From a virus, in IMG/VR virus record IMGVR_UViG_3300022074_000247, positions 1 to 30,017 of that record: a stretch of DNA of 30,017 bases. One strand, given 5' to 3'. Below the pieces are notes generated by a model. The model saw only the letters and a list, made by a program, of their open reading frames with translations. It ran no database searches and was not told where the DNA came from. The translations under genes and the position numbers were made by a program. This document shows, piece by piece, positions 17,041 through 24,250 of this stretch. How positions within the stretch are numbered: the stretch's first letter is position 1; each line of letters opens with the position of its first letter.

Positions 17041-18571
17041 GTATTTCTTTATAAAGGTCAATCATTTTTGTGTGTACGTCTATTCTGTTATCTAACAGTG
17101 TGTAAACACGTTTCTCTACAGCAGAGCCGTGGAGCTGGACGACAGTGCATTTGTGCTTCTGTCCTGACCTGTGAACACGGGCGTTCGCTTGTGCGTATGT
17201 CTCCAACGAACTGGTCGGCCCCCACCACACGACAGTATTCGCCGCAGTAAGTGTAACGCCGTGAGCCGCAGCTTGAGGTTGTATGACAAGCACCCGTGGA
17301 TTTGGCGTTTCTTGAAATGTCTTGAATATTTGTGTGCGATTTGCTGCAGACACGTCACCTCTGATGATGTCGGTTGTGATGCCGTCTTTACGCAGCTTCT
17401 CTGTCAGAATATCTATCGTGTGTTTGAACGGCACAAACACCAACACCTTCTGGCTAGACTCGTCGATCACTTCGCGTAACACTTTGTAACGATGCGAGAT
17501 ATCAAACTCCAACACGTCATTCTCGTCCGTGTACACAGCCCCCGCCGATATCTGCAGTAACTTACTCATCACCACAGCGGCGTTGATTGCGGTAATCTGT
17601 TCGCCTGTGATCTGCATGACCAGCTTCTTGCGTAGCTGTTCGTAGTATTTCTTTTGTTGGCGAGTGAGTTCTACCTCACGTTTGACATAGACCATGGGCG
17701 GCAAGTCAAGACACTCGTCTTTCGTGAACCGTATGGCTGGCTGCAATGCGCGGAACACCGTGTCAGTGGCGTTCTCTTTGGGTATCCATTTGAAGTTTGT
17801 CACTTTGACCATGATCTGATCGCGGAACGATCCGAAAAACCGTGGCACCGCAGTGGGGTTTACCAGCTTCGCCAACCCATACGCATCCAACGGACTCTGT
17901 GCTGCCGGAGTGCCTGTCATCATCCACAGCCATGTATCCGCGCCCACTAACTTGTTCAGCGTTTTCCATCGGTTGGTTTGCGCGTTCTTGTAGTGCGTAG
18001 CTTCGTCCACAATAATCAGATCAAACCCACCTGCCGCTATCTCATCTTTCACGATAGCCAGACCGTCATAGTTTATGATGACGTACTCAGCACCTTGCGC
18101 GATTATCTCCTTGCGTTTTTTGCTACTACCATAGGCCACATCAACACGGCGGTGGGGCGCGAATGTAAACAAGTCATCACGCCATGCGCTATCCATGATC
18201 GAGAGCGGACAGATAACCAACACGCGGTTAATAATCTTTTTGTTGAGTAAAAAATCAGATGCCCATATTGCACTGGCGGTCTTACCCGTGCCTTGCTCGT
18301 TGAAGCAAAAGGCTTTCCTGTTCAGTGTGAGAAATGCAGACGTGGTTTTTTGATGCGCAAAAGGCTCATGGCTGCCCGTCCAGCGATATTGCTTTTCTAT
18401 GGGCGATGGGGCTTGGATGTTGAGGTTCTTTAGTACCTGTGTCTCATCCACACCCCACTTCACCACTACCTTATTATCAGGCAGGGCTTTGCTTTTGGGT
18501 ATTACTTCCGTTACTTGCTGCGGGTTGCGCAGTCGTAGCAGCAACGCTCTTCCGTTCTCAATGATTTCCAC
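17033..18571 (-). CDS. SNF2-family DEAD/DEAH-type helicase
   Basis: 512 residues from a GTG start with AAGGAG seven bases upstream. Helicase motifs in order: a Q-like segment HEPFAHQK (68-75), motif I EQGTGKTAS (92-100), motif II VDEATHYKN (188-196), motif III MTGTPAAQ (218-225), and motif VI QANARVHRSGQ near the C-terminus. This is the SWI2/SNF2 superfamily 2 arrangement, at the compact length seen in phages. Phage SNF2 proteins are thought to remodel protein-DNA complexes or assist replication and recombination. The lack of any extra domain argues against a restriction-subunit identity. A 17-bp palindrome ends 12 bases before the start codon, directly abutting the ribosome-binding site. Confidence 0.9.
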   Translation of the reverse strand: MEIIENGRALLLRLRNPQQVTEVIPKSKALPDNKVVVKWGVDETQVLKNLNIQAPSPIEKQYRWTGSHEPFAHQKTTSAFLTLNRKAFCFNEQGTGKTASAIWASDFLLNKKIINRVLVICPLSIMDSAWRDDLFTFAPHRRVDVAYGSSKKRKEIIAQGAEYVIINYDGLAIVKDEIAAGGFDLIIVDEATHYKNAQTNRWKTLNKLVGADTWLWMMTGTPAAQSPLDAYGLAKLVNPTAVPRFFGSFRDQIMVKVTNFKWIPKENATDTVFRALQPAIRFTKDECLDLPPMVYVKREVELTRQQKKYYEQLRKKLVMQITGEQITAINAAVVMSKLLQISAGAVYTDENDVLEFDISHRYKVLREVIDESSQKVLVFVPFKHTIDILTEKLRKDGITTDIIRGDVSAANRTQIFKTFQETPNPRVLVIQPQAAAHGVTLTAANTVVWWGPTSSLETYAQANARVHRSGQKHKCTVVQLHGSAVEKRVYTLLDNRIDVHTKMIDLYKEILD

Positions 18572-18583
18572 CGTGTTCTCCTT

Positions 18584-18600
18584 GTTAGTGGTTCACTAAC
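18584..18600. repeat. 17-bp palindrome copy 1 (centre GTT)
   Basis: GTTAGTG-GTT-CACTAAC. It overlaps the last bases of the small basic protein gene and directly precedes the AAGGAG of the SNF2 gene on the - strand. One of eight exact-arm copies. Confidence 0.9.
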
Positions 18601-18841
18601 CTTTTTTCTTGTAGTTGCGGCTGCGGTTCTTCTTTGGGCTTTCTAGCCGTGTACCGTCTTTATTTTTGCCGCCCTTGGATAGTGGCTTCTTGTGGCTTAC
18701 GTCTTTGCCTTTACGGCTTACCCCTTTTTTGTCATAAGCGCGTCTGGCACGTTGGCGTTCCATCCTGTCAGAATGTTCGCCCCTCGCTTTTTGTTTTTTG
18801 TATTCTTTCTTGTATGGTCTTGGTGATTTTGTGTATGGCAT
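18596..18841 (-). CDS. Small basic HNH-like phage protein
   Basis: 81 residues, very rich in Lys and Arg. The start ATG immediately follows the stop of the nuclease gene (TAGATG), with GGGAG seven bases upstream. The core reads MERQRARRAYDKKG, then GKDVSHKKPLSKGGKNKDG, then SPKKNRSRN, which is the spacing of a minimal HNH-type motif (D-V-x-H-x-x-P-L-S-x-G-G ... N-R-S). The full set of zinc ligands seen in HNH endonucleases is absent, so it may be a degenerate or minimal DNA-binding relative. Lying between a RecB-like nuclease and an SNF2 helicase supports a DNA-processing role. Function is not assigned. Confidence 0.7.
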   Translation of the reverse strand: MPYTKSPRPYKKEYKKQKARGEHSDRMERQRARRAYDKKGVSRKGKDVSHKKPLSKGGKNKDGTRLESPKKNRSRNYKKKG

Positions 18842-19507
18842 CTAGTTGCTCCCGTTGTGAACACACTCCAGAACAACACAATGTCGGCGGCATAACCCAC
18901 TGGGATGGGCATTCCAGACATCTTTTTCATGTGCAGTCTCCATGCGTTTGTAGTTAGACAACCACTTACCCCAAAGAACTGGCATCGCATCGCGGTGGTA
19001 AGTGTCCTTAACAAGGTCTCTAGATATAACAAACAGCAACCCCGCCATCACTTTCGTGACTTCGGGGAAATGCTTGAACGTGGCTAGTGCCATAAGTTCC
19101 AGCTGACCTTTGTCCGCATACTTGGCTGATTTACTGGTCTTGTAGTCCACCACCCTAGCAGTATCGCCATCCATGATAACCAGATCAGCGATACCACGCC
19201 ACCAAACTTTCTTATCGTAGAAGTCACAAGGCTCTAGATCTTCGGTAAGCCCCATCTTTATCTCACATAACTTGTCACCACGCTTTGCCTTGAGGCTGTC
19301 CAACGTGTCTTGCGCAAACTTGAAGTTGTCGGGCAGAGGTGTCCCATCTCGCACGTATTCTTCTGCGGCAAGATGAAACGCCGTGCCATACGACATGGCA
19401 TCGGTCTCCGGCTCGGTATAATCCTTGGCGATCTTGAGGTGGTAGAATTTTTTGGGGCATTGTTCAAACGCCTTAATTCTACTGAACGACCACGGTTTTA
19501 TACTCAT
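18842..19507 (-). CDS. PD-(D/E)XK nuclease, RecB/Cas4-like
   Basis: 221 residues. The start overlaps the stop of the polymerase gene (ATGA). Motifs in order: SFSRIKAFEQCPKKFY with C17, GTAFHLAAEE (H45), RGIADLV (D108), VVDYKTSK (D121, K123), and GQLELMAL (Q135). These form the RecB-type nuclease active site. Three more cysteines at the C-terminus (C206, C210, C215, in SGLCRRHC..LEC) together with C17 could hold an iron-sulfur cluster as in AddB and Cas4. It probably acts as a DNA exonuclease in phage recombination or end processing. No cas genes or CRISPR repeats are nearby, so a CRISPR role is not supported. Confidence 0.85.
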   Translation of the reverse strand: MSIKPWSFSRIKAFEQCPKKFYHLKIAKDYTEPETDAMSYGTAFHLAAEEYVRDGTPLPDNFKFAQDTLDSLKAKRGDKLCEIKMGLTEDLEPCDFYDKKVWWRGIADLVIMDGDTARVVDYKTSKSAKYADKGQLELMALATFKHFPEVTKVMAGLLFVISRDLVKDTYHRDAMPVLWGKWLSNYKRMETAHEKDVWNAHPSGLCRRHCVVLECVHNGSN

Positions 19508-21333
19508 TCACAATCCCCATACGACTTGCCAGTGCCACTCTCGCAGTTGATGGGCAGACCTTCTGCCCAGTCGGGTATCCAACGCATACAGTCCTCCACA
19601 TACGCTTGCGCCTCACCGACTTTTTCATCGGGAACACAAGCTACAACGGAGTCATGCACAGTTAGCACTACGCGATGTTTCTTGGCTATTTTTAGCATTT
19701 GTTCACCAATGATGCAACGCGCTATGGCTTGGCATACGTTCTCTATGACCTTGCCGCCATAGATACGGTTGCGTCCTCTGCGTGTCTTGTAGTGAAACTC
19801 CACGCCTTTTTCGGTGGTATCGAACTTGAGATCGTCATAGCGCAACAACAGCCCCGACGGCAGGCGTATGGCTGTCTCCTCTGGCACTAACTCCAGAACC
19901 GAACCGTAACCTAATGATATCTTGCGCGATGAGTGTAGCTCAACGAGGGCTTGTTGTGCGTCACGCCATAACTTGTTTATCTTCCAGTTGGCTTCGCGAT
20001 AGATGTTGATGACGCGCCGTGCCTCGTCCAGTTCCATATCGAACCCAAAGTTCTTGAGTTGCGCTTGGAACTTGAGTGCGCCCATGCCGTAGCCAGCACC
20101 AAGGATGGTGGTCTTACCGACAAACCGTTGGTCTTTGGTCACATCAGACTCCTGCACACCATAGATACGTGATGCCATCTTTACATACACATCCTCACCA
20201 GCCTCGAACGCGTGCGTGAGATCGTCCTGCTCTGCAAGCCACGCCAGCACTCGCGCTTCGATCTGCGCAGAGTCTGCATCTATCAGCGTGTACCCGGGCG
20301 GCGCAATGATACTACGCTTTAACTTCTTACCATTTACGCCACGGCTAGGCAGGTTCTGCAGGTTGATTTTATCATCACCGCCCCACCTACCAGTATGCGC
20401 GGCGTAATACCTGACAGGTACAGGCAACGTGCCTCGCTTGGCTATGTCGATAAAGCGTTGTGTCCGTGTCTCTTCCAACGTGGACTTCGTACCTAACCGT
20501 GCCGCTACCAACGCCTGCACCTGCGGGTTTTCATGGTCTGCTAACGCCTTGAACCCCTCGTCCGACTTGGCAAACGCAAATGTTTCTTTTTCGGTTGTAG
20601 GGCTGATCTTCATGGGCGGTTCAACGCCAAGCGACTTGAGCAGTTCCGCAAACTTGGGATTGCTCATCAAATCTTCTTTGACCACTCCGGCACTCTCCAA
20701 CAACTCATCCTTACGGTCACGAGTTTCTGTGAGATGCTGTTCCAGAAGGCCCAGATCCAAGTCTAACACTGGCTGTATGAACATGCGCAGCGTGAGATCA
20801 ATCAGTTTTAGTTCCTTGCGTGGAAAGTCCTTCGCCATGATGGTGAACAACTTGTGAGTAAGGTCAACATCATTGACGCAGTAGTCGCCATACTGTGCTA
20901 GTTCAGCTTCCGTAAAGTCCTCGCGCCTCTTGCCGAGTGCCTGTACGACCTCCGTTCCCTTAACACCGACGCCATACTTTTCACTGACCGCCCTGAGACT
21001 TGCGCTAGTTTCAACCCCATGTATAGCGCGGGCAATACACATAGTATCGGCATACACGCGAGGGCGAATATTATACCGCCAGTTAAGAATAGCACCATCA
21101 AACATGGTGTTATGACAAAGTAACATAGCATCCGACCAATCGAATGACTGCAGATACTCCTTAATCTGTTCGTGTGTACCACTAGCCCACTCCGTGTCTC
21201 CACTGTTCATTTTGATGCCCACGCCGATCACCTCAAAACGAGGATCACGGACGTAGGCTTCGGTGGTTAGTTTCGACAGGGAAAACTCCCTGTCGTAGTA
21301 GGTTTCAAAGTCGAGGGTGATTAAGTCCATCAC
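19504..21333 (-). CDS. Family A DNA polymerase with 3'-5' exonuclease
   Basis: 609 residues. The start is GTG 21333 or the adjacent ATG 21330; both overlap the upstream stop and follow GGGGAG. The N-terminal exonuclease has LDFETYYD (Exo I), CHNTMFDG (Exo II) and YGDYCVNDVD (Exo III). The polymerase domain has motif A DADSAQIEARVLAWL, motif B with the K..(x)..GAGYG pattern (VGKTTILGAGYGMG), and motif C LTVHDSVV. There is no 5' nuclease domain, which fits its length against ~930 residues for bacterial Pol I and matches phage replicative PolA enzymes. It is the replicase of this phage, encoded among primase/helicase, SSB and nucleases. Confidence 0.95.
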   Translation of the reverse strand: MMDLITLDFETYYDREFSLSKLTTEAYVRDPRFEVIGVGIKMNSGDTEWASGTHEQIKEYLQSFDWSDAMLLCHNTMFDGAILNWRYNIRPRVYADTMCIARAIHGVETSASLRAVSEKYGVGVKGTEVVQALGKRREDFTEAELAQYGDYCVNDVDLTHKLFTIMAKDFPRKELKLIDLTLRMFIQPVLDLDLGLLEQHLTETRDRKDELLESAGVVKEDLMSNPKFAELLKSLGVEPPMKISPTTEKETFAFAKSDEGFKALADHENPQVQALVAARLGTKSTLEETRTQRFIDIAKRGTLPVPVRYYAAHTGRWGGDDKINLQNLPSRGVNGKKLKRSIIAPPGYTLIDADSAQIEARVLAWLAEQDDLTHAFEAGEDVYVKMASRIYGVQESDVTKDQRFVGKTTILGAGYGMGALKFQAQLKNFGFDMELDEARRVINIYREANWKINKLWRDAQQALVELHSSRKISLGYGSVLELVPEETAIRLPSGLLLRYDDLKFDTTEKGVEFHYKTRRGRNRIYGGKVIENVCQAIARCIIGEQMLKIAKKHRVVLTVHDSVVACVPDEKVGEAQAYVEDCMRWIPDWAEGLPINCESGTGKSYGDCE

Positions 21334-21863
21334 TCATCTGACTCCCCATGCACAAGTTCTGCCGCCAACGCCATGTACCCAGAGGCATCGCGGAAGTTCT
21401 CTATACTTGGGTTCTGGTGCGACCTAGCAATCTTCAAGAGCGCCATCATAACGGGTACCTGCTCTGGCTGTATGTCATAACCTGTATAGCCGTGCCAGAG
21501 TTGAGCAGTCAGATCGGCGTTAGACCAAAACTCTCCATGCTCTTTCTCTCTGTCGCCAGTCACCAAGTCCTCGGCTTCCCGCAACACCTTCGTGCGTACC
21601 CTTTCCTTGACTGGTTTGTTCTCCAGCGCGTAGGTGTTGTAGGTGTTACCAGAGTTATCCTTGAAGGTTTCTGTAATAACAGGTTGTATATTGAGTGCTT
21701 CCTGCTCAAACACTTCTCTTGCTGTACCGCTTTGTGAACGAATGTTGTAGACGTACTTGACGCTACACCCACAAACTTTCGCTACGTTCTTTGGGTTTGC
21801 CAGCGGGTGATCCGCAAGATATTTAGCTACCTTCTCGTATTTTGTCTTTTTTGTTCGTGCCAT
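21330..21863 (-). CDS. DUF6378-like protein with N-terminal HTH
   Basis: 177 residues, with GGGAG six bases before the ATG. The N-terminal ~45 residues resemble a helix-turn-helix (KVAKYLADHPLANPKNVAKV, CSVKYVYNIRSQ). The C-terminal ~85 residues carry LREAEDLVTGDREKEHGEFW, TAQLWHGYTGYDI, VPVMMALLKIARS and FRDASGYMALAAEL, the pattern I associate with DUF6378, a common phage domain of unknown function. Its helical, acidic character resembles MazG-type all-alpha folds, but this is only a resemblance. It ends at the polymerase start and begins inside the zinc-ribbon gene (41-base overlap), so it is part of the replication operon. Confidence 0.75.
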   Translation of the reverse strand: MARTKKTKYEKVAKYLADHPLANPKNVAKVCGCSVKYVYNIRSQSGTAREVFEQEALNIQPVITETFKDNSGNTYNTYALENKPVKERVRTKVLREAEDLVTGDREKEHGEFWSNADLTAQLWHGYTGYDIQPEQVPVMMALLKIARSHQNPSIENFRDASGYMALAAELVHGESDE

Positions 21864-22059
21864 GATGTTCTCCCATAGGCCATAGTGGTAATTCCAACTG
21901 GTTCGGGTCTTTGTGTTTTTGTATACCCATACCAGATATTGTTAGGTCACACGTTCTGCACACGACAGTCTCCGTGCTGTAGTCTATGCTAGTCTCACAT
22001 CGGGGGCATTGACCCAAGTCAATACGTGCTTGGAAAGTGCCATCCCCCATATCAATCAT
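21823..22059 (-). CDS. Small zinc-ribbon protein with QLELPL clamp-type motif
   Basis: 78 residues from an ATG with GGGAG upstream. Two CxxC knuckles, CPRC (18-21) and CRTC (34-37), make a four-cysteine zinc ribbon. Residues 54-59 read QLELPL followed by W, which matches the hexapeptide form of the bacterial beta-clamp binding motif known from Hda (QLSLPL). The C-terminal tail is charged and overlaps the start of the next gene. Binding to the host clamp would fit a small replication accessory protein, but is inferred from the peptide alone. Confidence 0.7.
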   Translation of the reverse strand: MIDMGDGTFQARIDLGQCPRCETSIDYSTETVVCRTCDLTISGMGIQKHKDPNQLELPLWPMGEHHGTNKKDKIREGS

Positions 22060-22282
22060 CTTTCGTCTCCCGATCCTGTTTCAACGATACCGACAGTGCC
22101 AAATGAAAATGTTGCACTGCGGCTTTCAACTGGTTCAAGTCAAACTCTACCTGCGCAATCTTACCGTTAAGGTTCTTGATCTGATTGACAGCGTACTTCT
22201 GATCGTCTTTCAACTCGTCGAACAGATACTCGTTGCCGTCTATCTGTAACTTGTCATTAGACATTACTCTATCTTCACTCAT
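22052..22282 (-). CDS. Small helical phage protein, DUF6447-like
   Basis: 76 residues. ATG 22282 is supported by AGGAGGA six to seven bases upstream; an internal ATG at 22264 is weaker. After a short tail the sequence reads LQIDGNEYLFDELKDDQ, then a helix with NQIKNLNGKIAQVEFDLNQLKAA, ending in ALSVSLKQDRETKDD. The I-D-G-x-E-Y..L start followed by one long helix matches the DUF6447-type small phage proteins by recall. It probably forms a coiled-coil dimer. It overlaps both neighbours by eight bases, a sign of translational coupling. Function unknown. Confidence 0.65.
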   Translation of the reverse strand: MSEDRVMSNDKLQIDGNEYLFDELKDDQKYAVNQIKNLNGKIAQVEFDLNQLKAAVQHFHLALSVSLKQDRETKDD

Positions 22283-23009
22283 CTTCTTCCTCCTCTTGGT
22301 AGGTGTGAACGATTGGCATCTGCCACTTTGGAATAGGTTTCAGTTTCTTATTTTTCTTATAATATATCTGCCCTGTCGTGTACCCACGCATACCTGTGCC
22401 GTGGTGTGTCATGTGCTTTCCACAGTCAGTGCAAATAAATTCAGTCGAGCCATACTGTGCAAGCATCACCTCACCAATATCTTTTGGCGGACTTCCACAA
22501 TGCACACAGACATCGCCGTGCCACGTCAACGTCCCTGTGTCAGGGTTCTGTGATATCAAGTTAGTGTTCATTGCATCATGGGGTGATGCGAGCCAGTGGT
22601 GTTTCTCCTCAATGCCGTTGTCTATCCCATTGAAGAACATCCACCCACCACCGTCAGCAATGGACGGACGGTCTCGCGTACCACGCTTCGCCTGACCTGC
22701 GGACAACTGCCCCATGCGGTGTGGCGGTATGAGTGCGTGGTCTACTTTCTCACCGCTTGTGCGCACACCATACTCACGATCCGAGCGGCGCAGTGCGGCC
22801 AGTTCGTTTTCCTTGTCCTTTTTGCGACGAGCCTCACGCGCAGACTTTTCCAACTCACGTAACGTGATCGGCGGTTTGGTAGATGGAGCGCGTTCTTCCG
22901 ATGCAACGGCAAGGAGTTTAGCTAACACCTTTGTTTGCTCAACGGTATACCTCTCTTCGGGAATACCATACTCTGCCAGAACTTCTTTACGCCGTTTTGA
23001 TATCGCCAT
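22275..23009 (-). CDS. Unknown phage protein with C-terminal zinc-binding motif
   Basis: 244 residues from the third of three consecutive ATG codons (23009), which has GGAG six bases upstream. The N-terminal ~95 residues are charged helices (RRKEVLAEYGI, LRELEKSAREARRKKDKEN). The middle is Gly-rich with GGGWMFFNGIDNGIEEKHHW. The C-terminal third has CVHCG and CTDCGKHMTHHG, probably one zinc site from two knuckles, then TGQIYYKKNKK and a run of Glu at the end. I do not recognise the family. Its start overlaps the end of the possible 40-residue gene upstream. Confidence 0.7.
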   Translation of the reverse strand: MAISKRRKEVLAEYGIPEERYTVEQTKVLAKLLAVASEERAPSTKPPITLRELEKSAREARRKKDKENELAALRRSDREYGVRTSGEKVDHALIPPHRMGQLSAGQAKRGTRDRPSIADGGGWMFFNGIDNGIEEKHHWLASPHDAMNTNLISQNPDTGTLTWHGDVCVHCGSPPKDIGEVMLAQYGSTEFICTDCGKHMTHHGTGMRGYTTGQIYYKKNKKLKPIPKWQMPIVHTYQEEEEDE

Positions 23010-23011
23010 CA

Positions 23012-23134
23012 TCATCTCCGTGTAGTGGGGGGAAACGCGCCAACAACAGCCACGCTTCCCCCTGCAAGATCACCACCCCCTTGAAAGGTAAACTTAGGGC
23101 GGCTCTTACTGCAGTGGTTAATTACGGCACTCAC
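23012..23134 (-). CDS. Possible 40-residue protein filling the gap before the zinc protein
   Basis: A GTG-started frame of 40 codons occupies almost exactly the gap between the VRR-NUC stop (23138) and the next gene. Its TGA (23012-23014) overlaps the ATG cluster of that gene. The product is MSAVINHCSKSRPKF..., with a Gly/Val-rich half (GGGDLAGGSVAVVGAFPP). It is in the same frame as VRR-NUC, four bases after its stop, so readthrough would make a fusion. The ribosome-binding site is weak (GGACGG). The same bases also form a hairpin at 23028-23062, so this may be structured leader RNA rather than a gene. Confidence 0.35.
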   Translation of the reverse strand: MSAVINHCSKSRPKFTFQGGGDLAGGSVAVVGAFPPTTRR

Positions 23135-23137
23135 TGC

Positions 23138-23440
23138 TTACCGTCCAAACGGTATCTGGTTGAGGCTCTGTGCTACCTCACCGATATTGTCCTCGTTCAC
23201 TACCAGAGCGAGGCCACCCTGTTCGGAAATCTTGTCCAATGCTAACTGCTGTAGCGGTGTGGGTTTATTCTTTCCCGCTTTACACTCAATGCCAAAGAAA
23301 GTTCCCTGATAACATCCTACTATGTCTGGCACACCACTGGTGCCGTAGCCGCCTGTTACTGGATAGAAGTAGTACGCACCCAAGTCCTTGAGGACTGCCA
23401 CCACCTTCTTCTTTACTTTCGCTTCGGGCGTCATTGCCAT
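23138..23440 (-). CDS. VRR-NUC domain nuclease
   Basis: 100 residues from ATG 23440, with AGAGG seven bases upstream overlapping the previous stop; a GTG three bases earlier is the alternative. The catalytic pattern is complete: E7 in TPEAKVK, GYGTSGVPDIVG (D39), FFGIECKAG (E52, K54), and PTPLQQLALDKI (Q64). This is the stand-alone VRR-NUC form of the PD-(D/E)XK fold, about 100 residues, common in phages and resembling Holliday-junction resolvases. It probably cleaves branched or flapped DNA during phage replication or recombination. The Fan1 multidomain form is excluded by length. Confidence 0.85.
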   Translation of the reverse strand: MAMTPEAKVKKKVVAVLKDLGAYYFYPVTGGYGTSGVPDIVGCYQGTFFGIECKAGKNKPTPLQQLALDKISEQGGLALVVNEDNIGEVAQSLNQIPFGR

Positions 23441-23444
23441 CACA

Positions 23445-23804
23445 CTACCTCTGAGTTACCTCTACACCGCTAATGTTTTTTTCAACGCTTACAAGCATCT
23501 TTTGTATGTCTCCAAACTTACTTACCAACCGCATCATCACTGGCTGTCTGGCTCCATACACAAACTTGTAAGAGAATTGATTCATAGCTTCATCATAACC
23601 TCGCACCTCTAAATACTTTTTGCCCCCTACATCGTGAAACAATAATGATATACCGCTCTCTACAAGTTCTGAACCTTGCAAACTCAACTTCTTATCTTTT
23701 GCTTCCATCTGTTCTTCGGTGCATACGTTTGTCTGCGCCGTGGTCTTAAAGCGATTTAAGATTATTTTCGCCATTCCTGTGTCCCAAGGATTTATTCCAA
23801 CCAT
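23445..23804 (-). CDS. Unknown phage protein
   Basis: 119 residues from ATG 23804, chosen because GGAGG lies five bases upstream; an upstream in-frame start at 23831 lacks one and would run through a hairpin. The sequence MVGINPWDTGMAKIIL begins a protein with a polar middle and a likely beta-rich second half (SGISLLFHDVGGKKYLEVRGY, FSYKFVYGARQPVM). No known motif is recognised. It lies four bases before VRR-NUC, so the two are probably co-translated. A hairpin and a palindrome lie in its leader. Confidence 0.65.
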   Translation of the reverse strand: MVGINPWDTGMAKIILNRFKTTAQTNVCTEEQMEAKDKKLSLQGSELVESGISLLFHDVGGKKYLEVRGYDEAMNQFSYKFVYGARQPVMMRLVSKFGDIQKMLVSVEKNISGVEVTQR

Positions 23805-23831
23805 CTTGTCCTCCGTAAAAACTGGTATCAA

Positions 23832-23857
23832 CGAGAGGCAGTTTGACCCGCCTCTCG
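23832..23857 (-). other. Eight-pair hairpin in leader of the gene at 23804
   Basis: CGAGAGGC and GCCTCTCG flank a ten-base loop. There is no downstream T-run close enough in the leftward direction for a normal terminator. On the + strand a T-run follows seven bases after the stem. Possible RNA processing or stabilising element, or a weak terminator of antisense transcription. Confidence 0.5.
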
Positions 23858-23872
23858 CCTGTGTTTTTTCAT

Positions 23873-24250
23873 TTATGTTAGTGAAGCACTAACATCTTCA
23901 CCGTCACCAGTGGGATACCCGCAGTCATCTAGTGACCACTCGTAGCTATCTACCTCACCGTTGTACAACGCGACACAAAAGTTCATCTCCCATCCTTCCT
24001 TGCCGCATATCCAGAACGTGTATCTGTCTATACGCTGACCCACGTCCTCAATCTCCTGCGTGGGTGGCTTGGGATCAACCATCATCAACAACGCGATCCG
24101 CTCTTGCACCCACTGAGGTAAATCCTCTACAGTAAGGTAAGTGCCTTCCAGTTCGTTGTCAACTCTATCCATGCCTATACATGACACTTGGACAGTATTT
24201 GTATCGGGCTGTATCGAAACACGGTATAACGTGTCATGATCTAACGACAT
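23873..24250 (-). CDS. Unknown acidic phage protein
   Basis: 125 residues from ATG 24250, which has AGGGG seven bases upstream and overlaps the end of the previous gene by 17 bases; an earlier in-frame ATG lies inside that gene. The protein is acidic, with YRVSIQPDTNTVQVSCIG (beta-like), LTVEDLPQWVQERIALLMMV (amphipathic helix), and YTFWICGKEGWEMNFCVALY. No family is recognised. Its last codons, V120 to T125 (VSASLT), are formed by a copy of the 17-bp palindrome, so the C-terminus is shaped by that DNA element. Confidence 0.65.
   Translation of the reverse strand: MSLDHDTLYRVSIQPDTNTVQVSCIGMDRVDNELEGTYLTVEDLPQWVQERIALLMMVDPKPPTQEIEDVGQRIDRYTFWICGKEGWEMNFCVALYNGEVDSYEWSLDDCGYPTGDGEDVSASLT
23877..23893. 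repeat. 17-bp palindrome copy 2 (centre AAG)
   Basis: GTTAGTG-AAG-CACTAAC, inside the final codons of the gene at 23873-24250 and upstream of the gene starting at 23804. Confidence 0.9.

Noticed and set aside
18842-19507. Cas4 of a CRISPR system
   Set aside because: The fold and cysteines fit Cas4-like nucleases in general, but there are no other cas genes or spacer-repeat arrays; phage recombination nuclease is simpler.
23027-23062. Intrinsic terminator before the zinc-protein gene
   Set aside because: The stem has a mismatch and a long loop, and no T-run follows in the leftward direction; recorded only as a hairpin.
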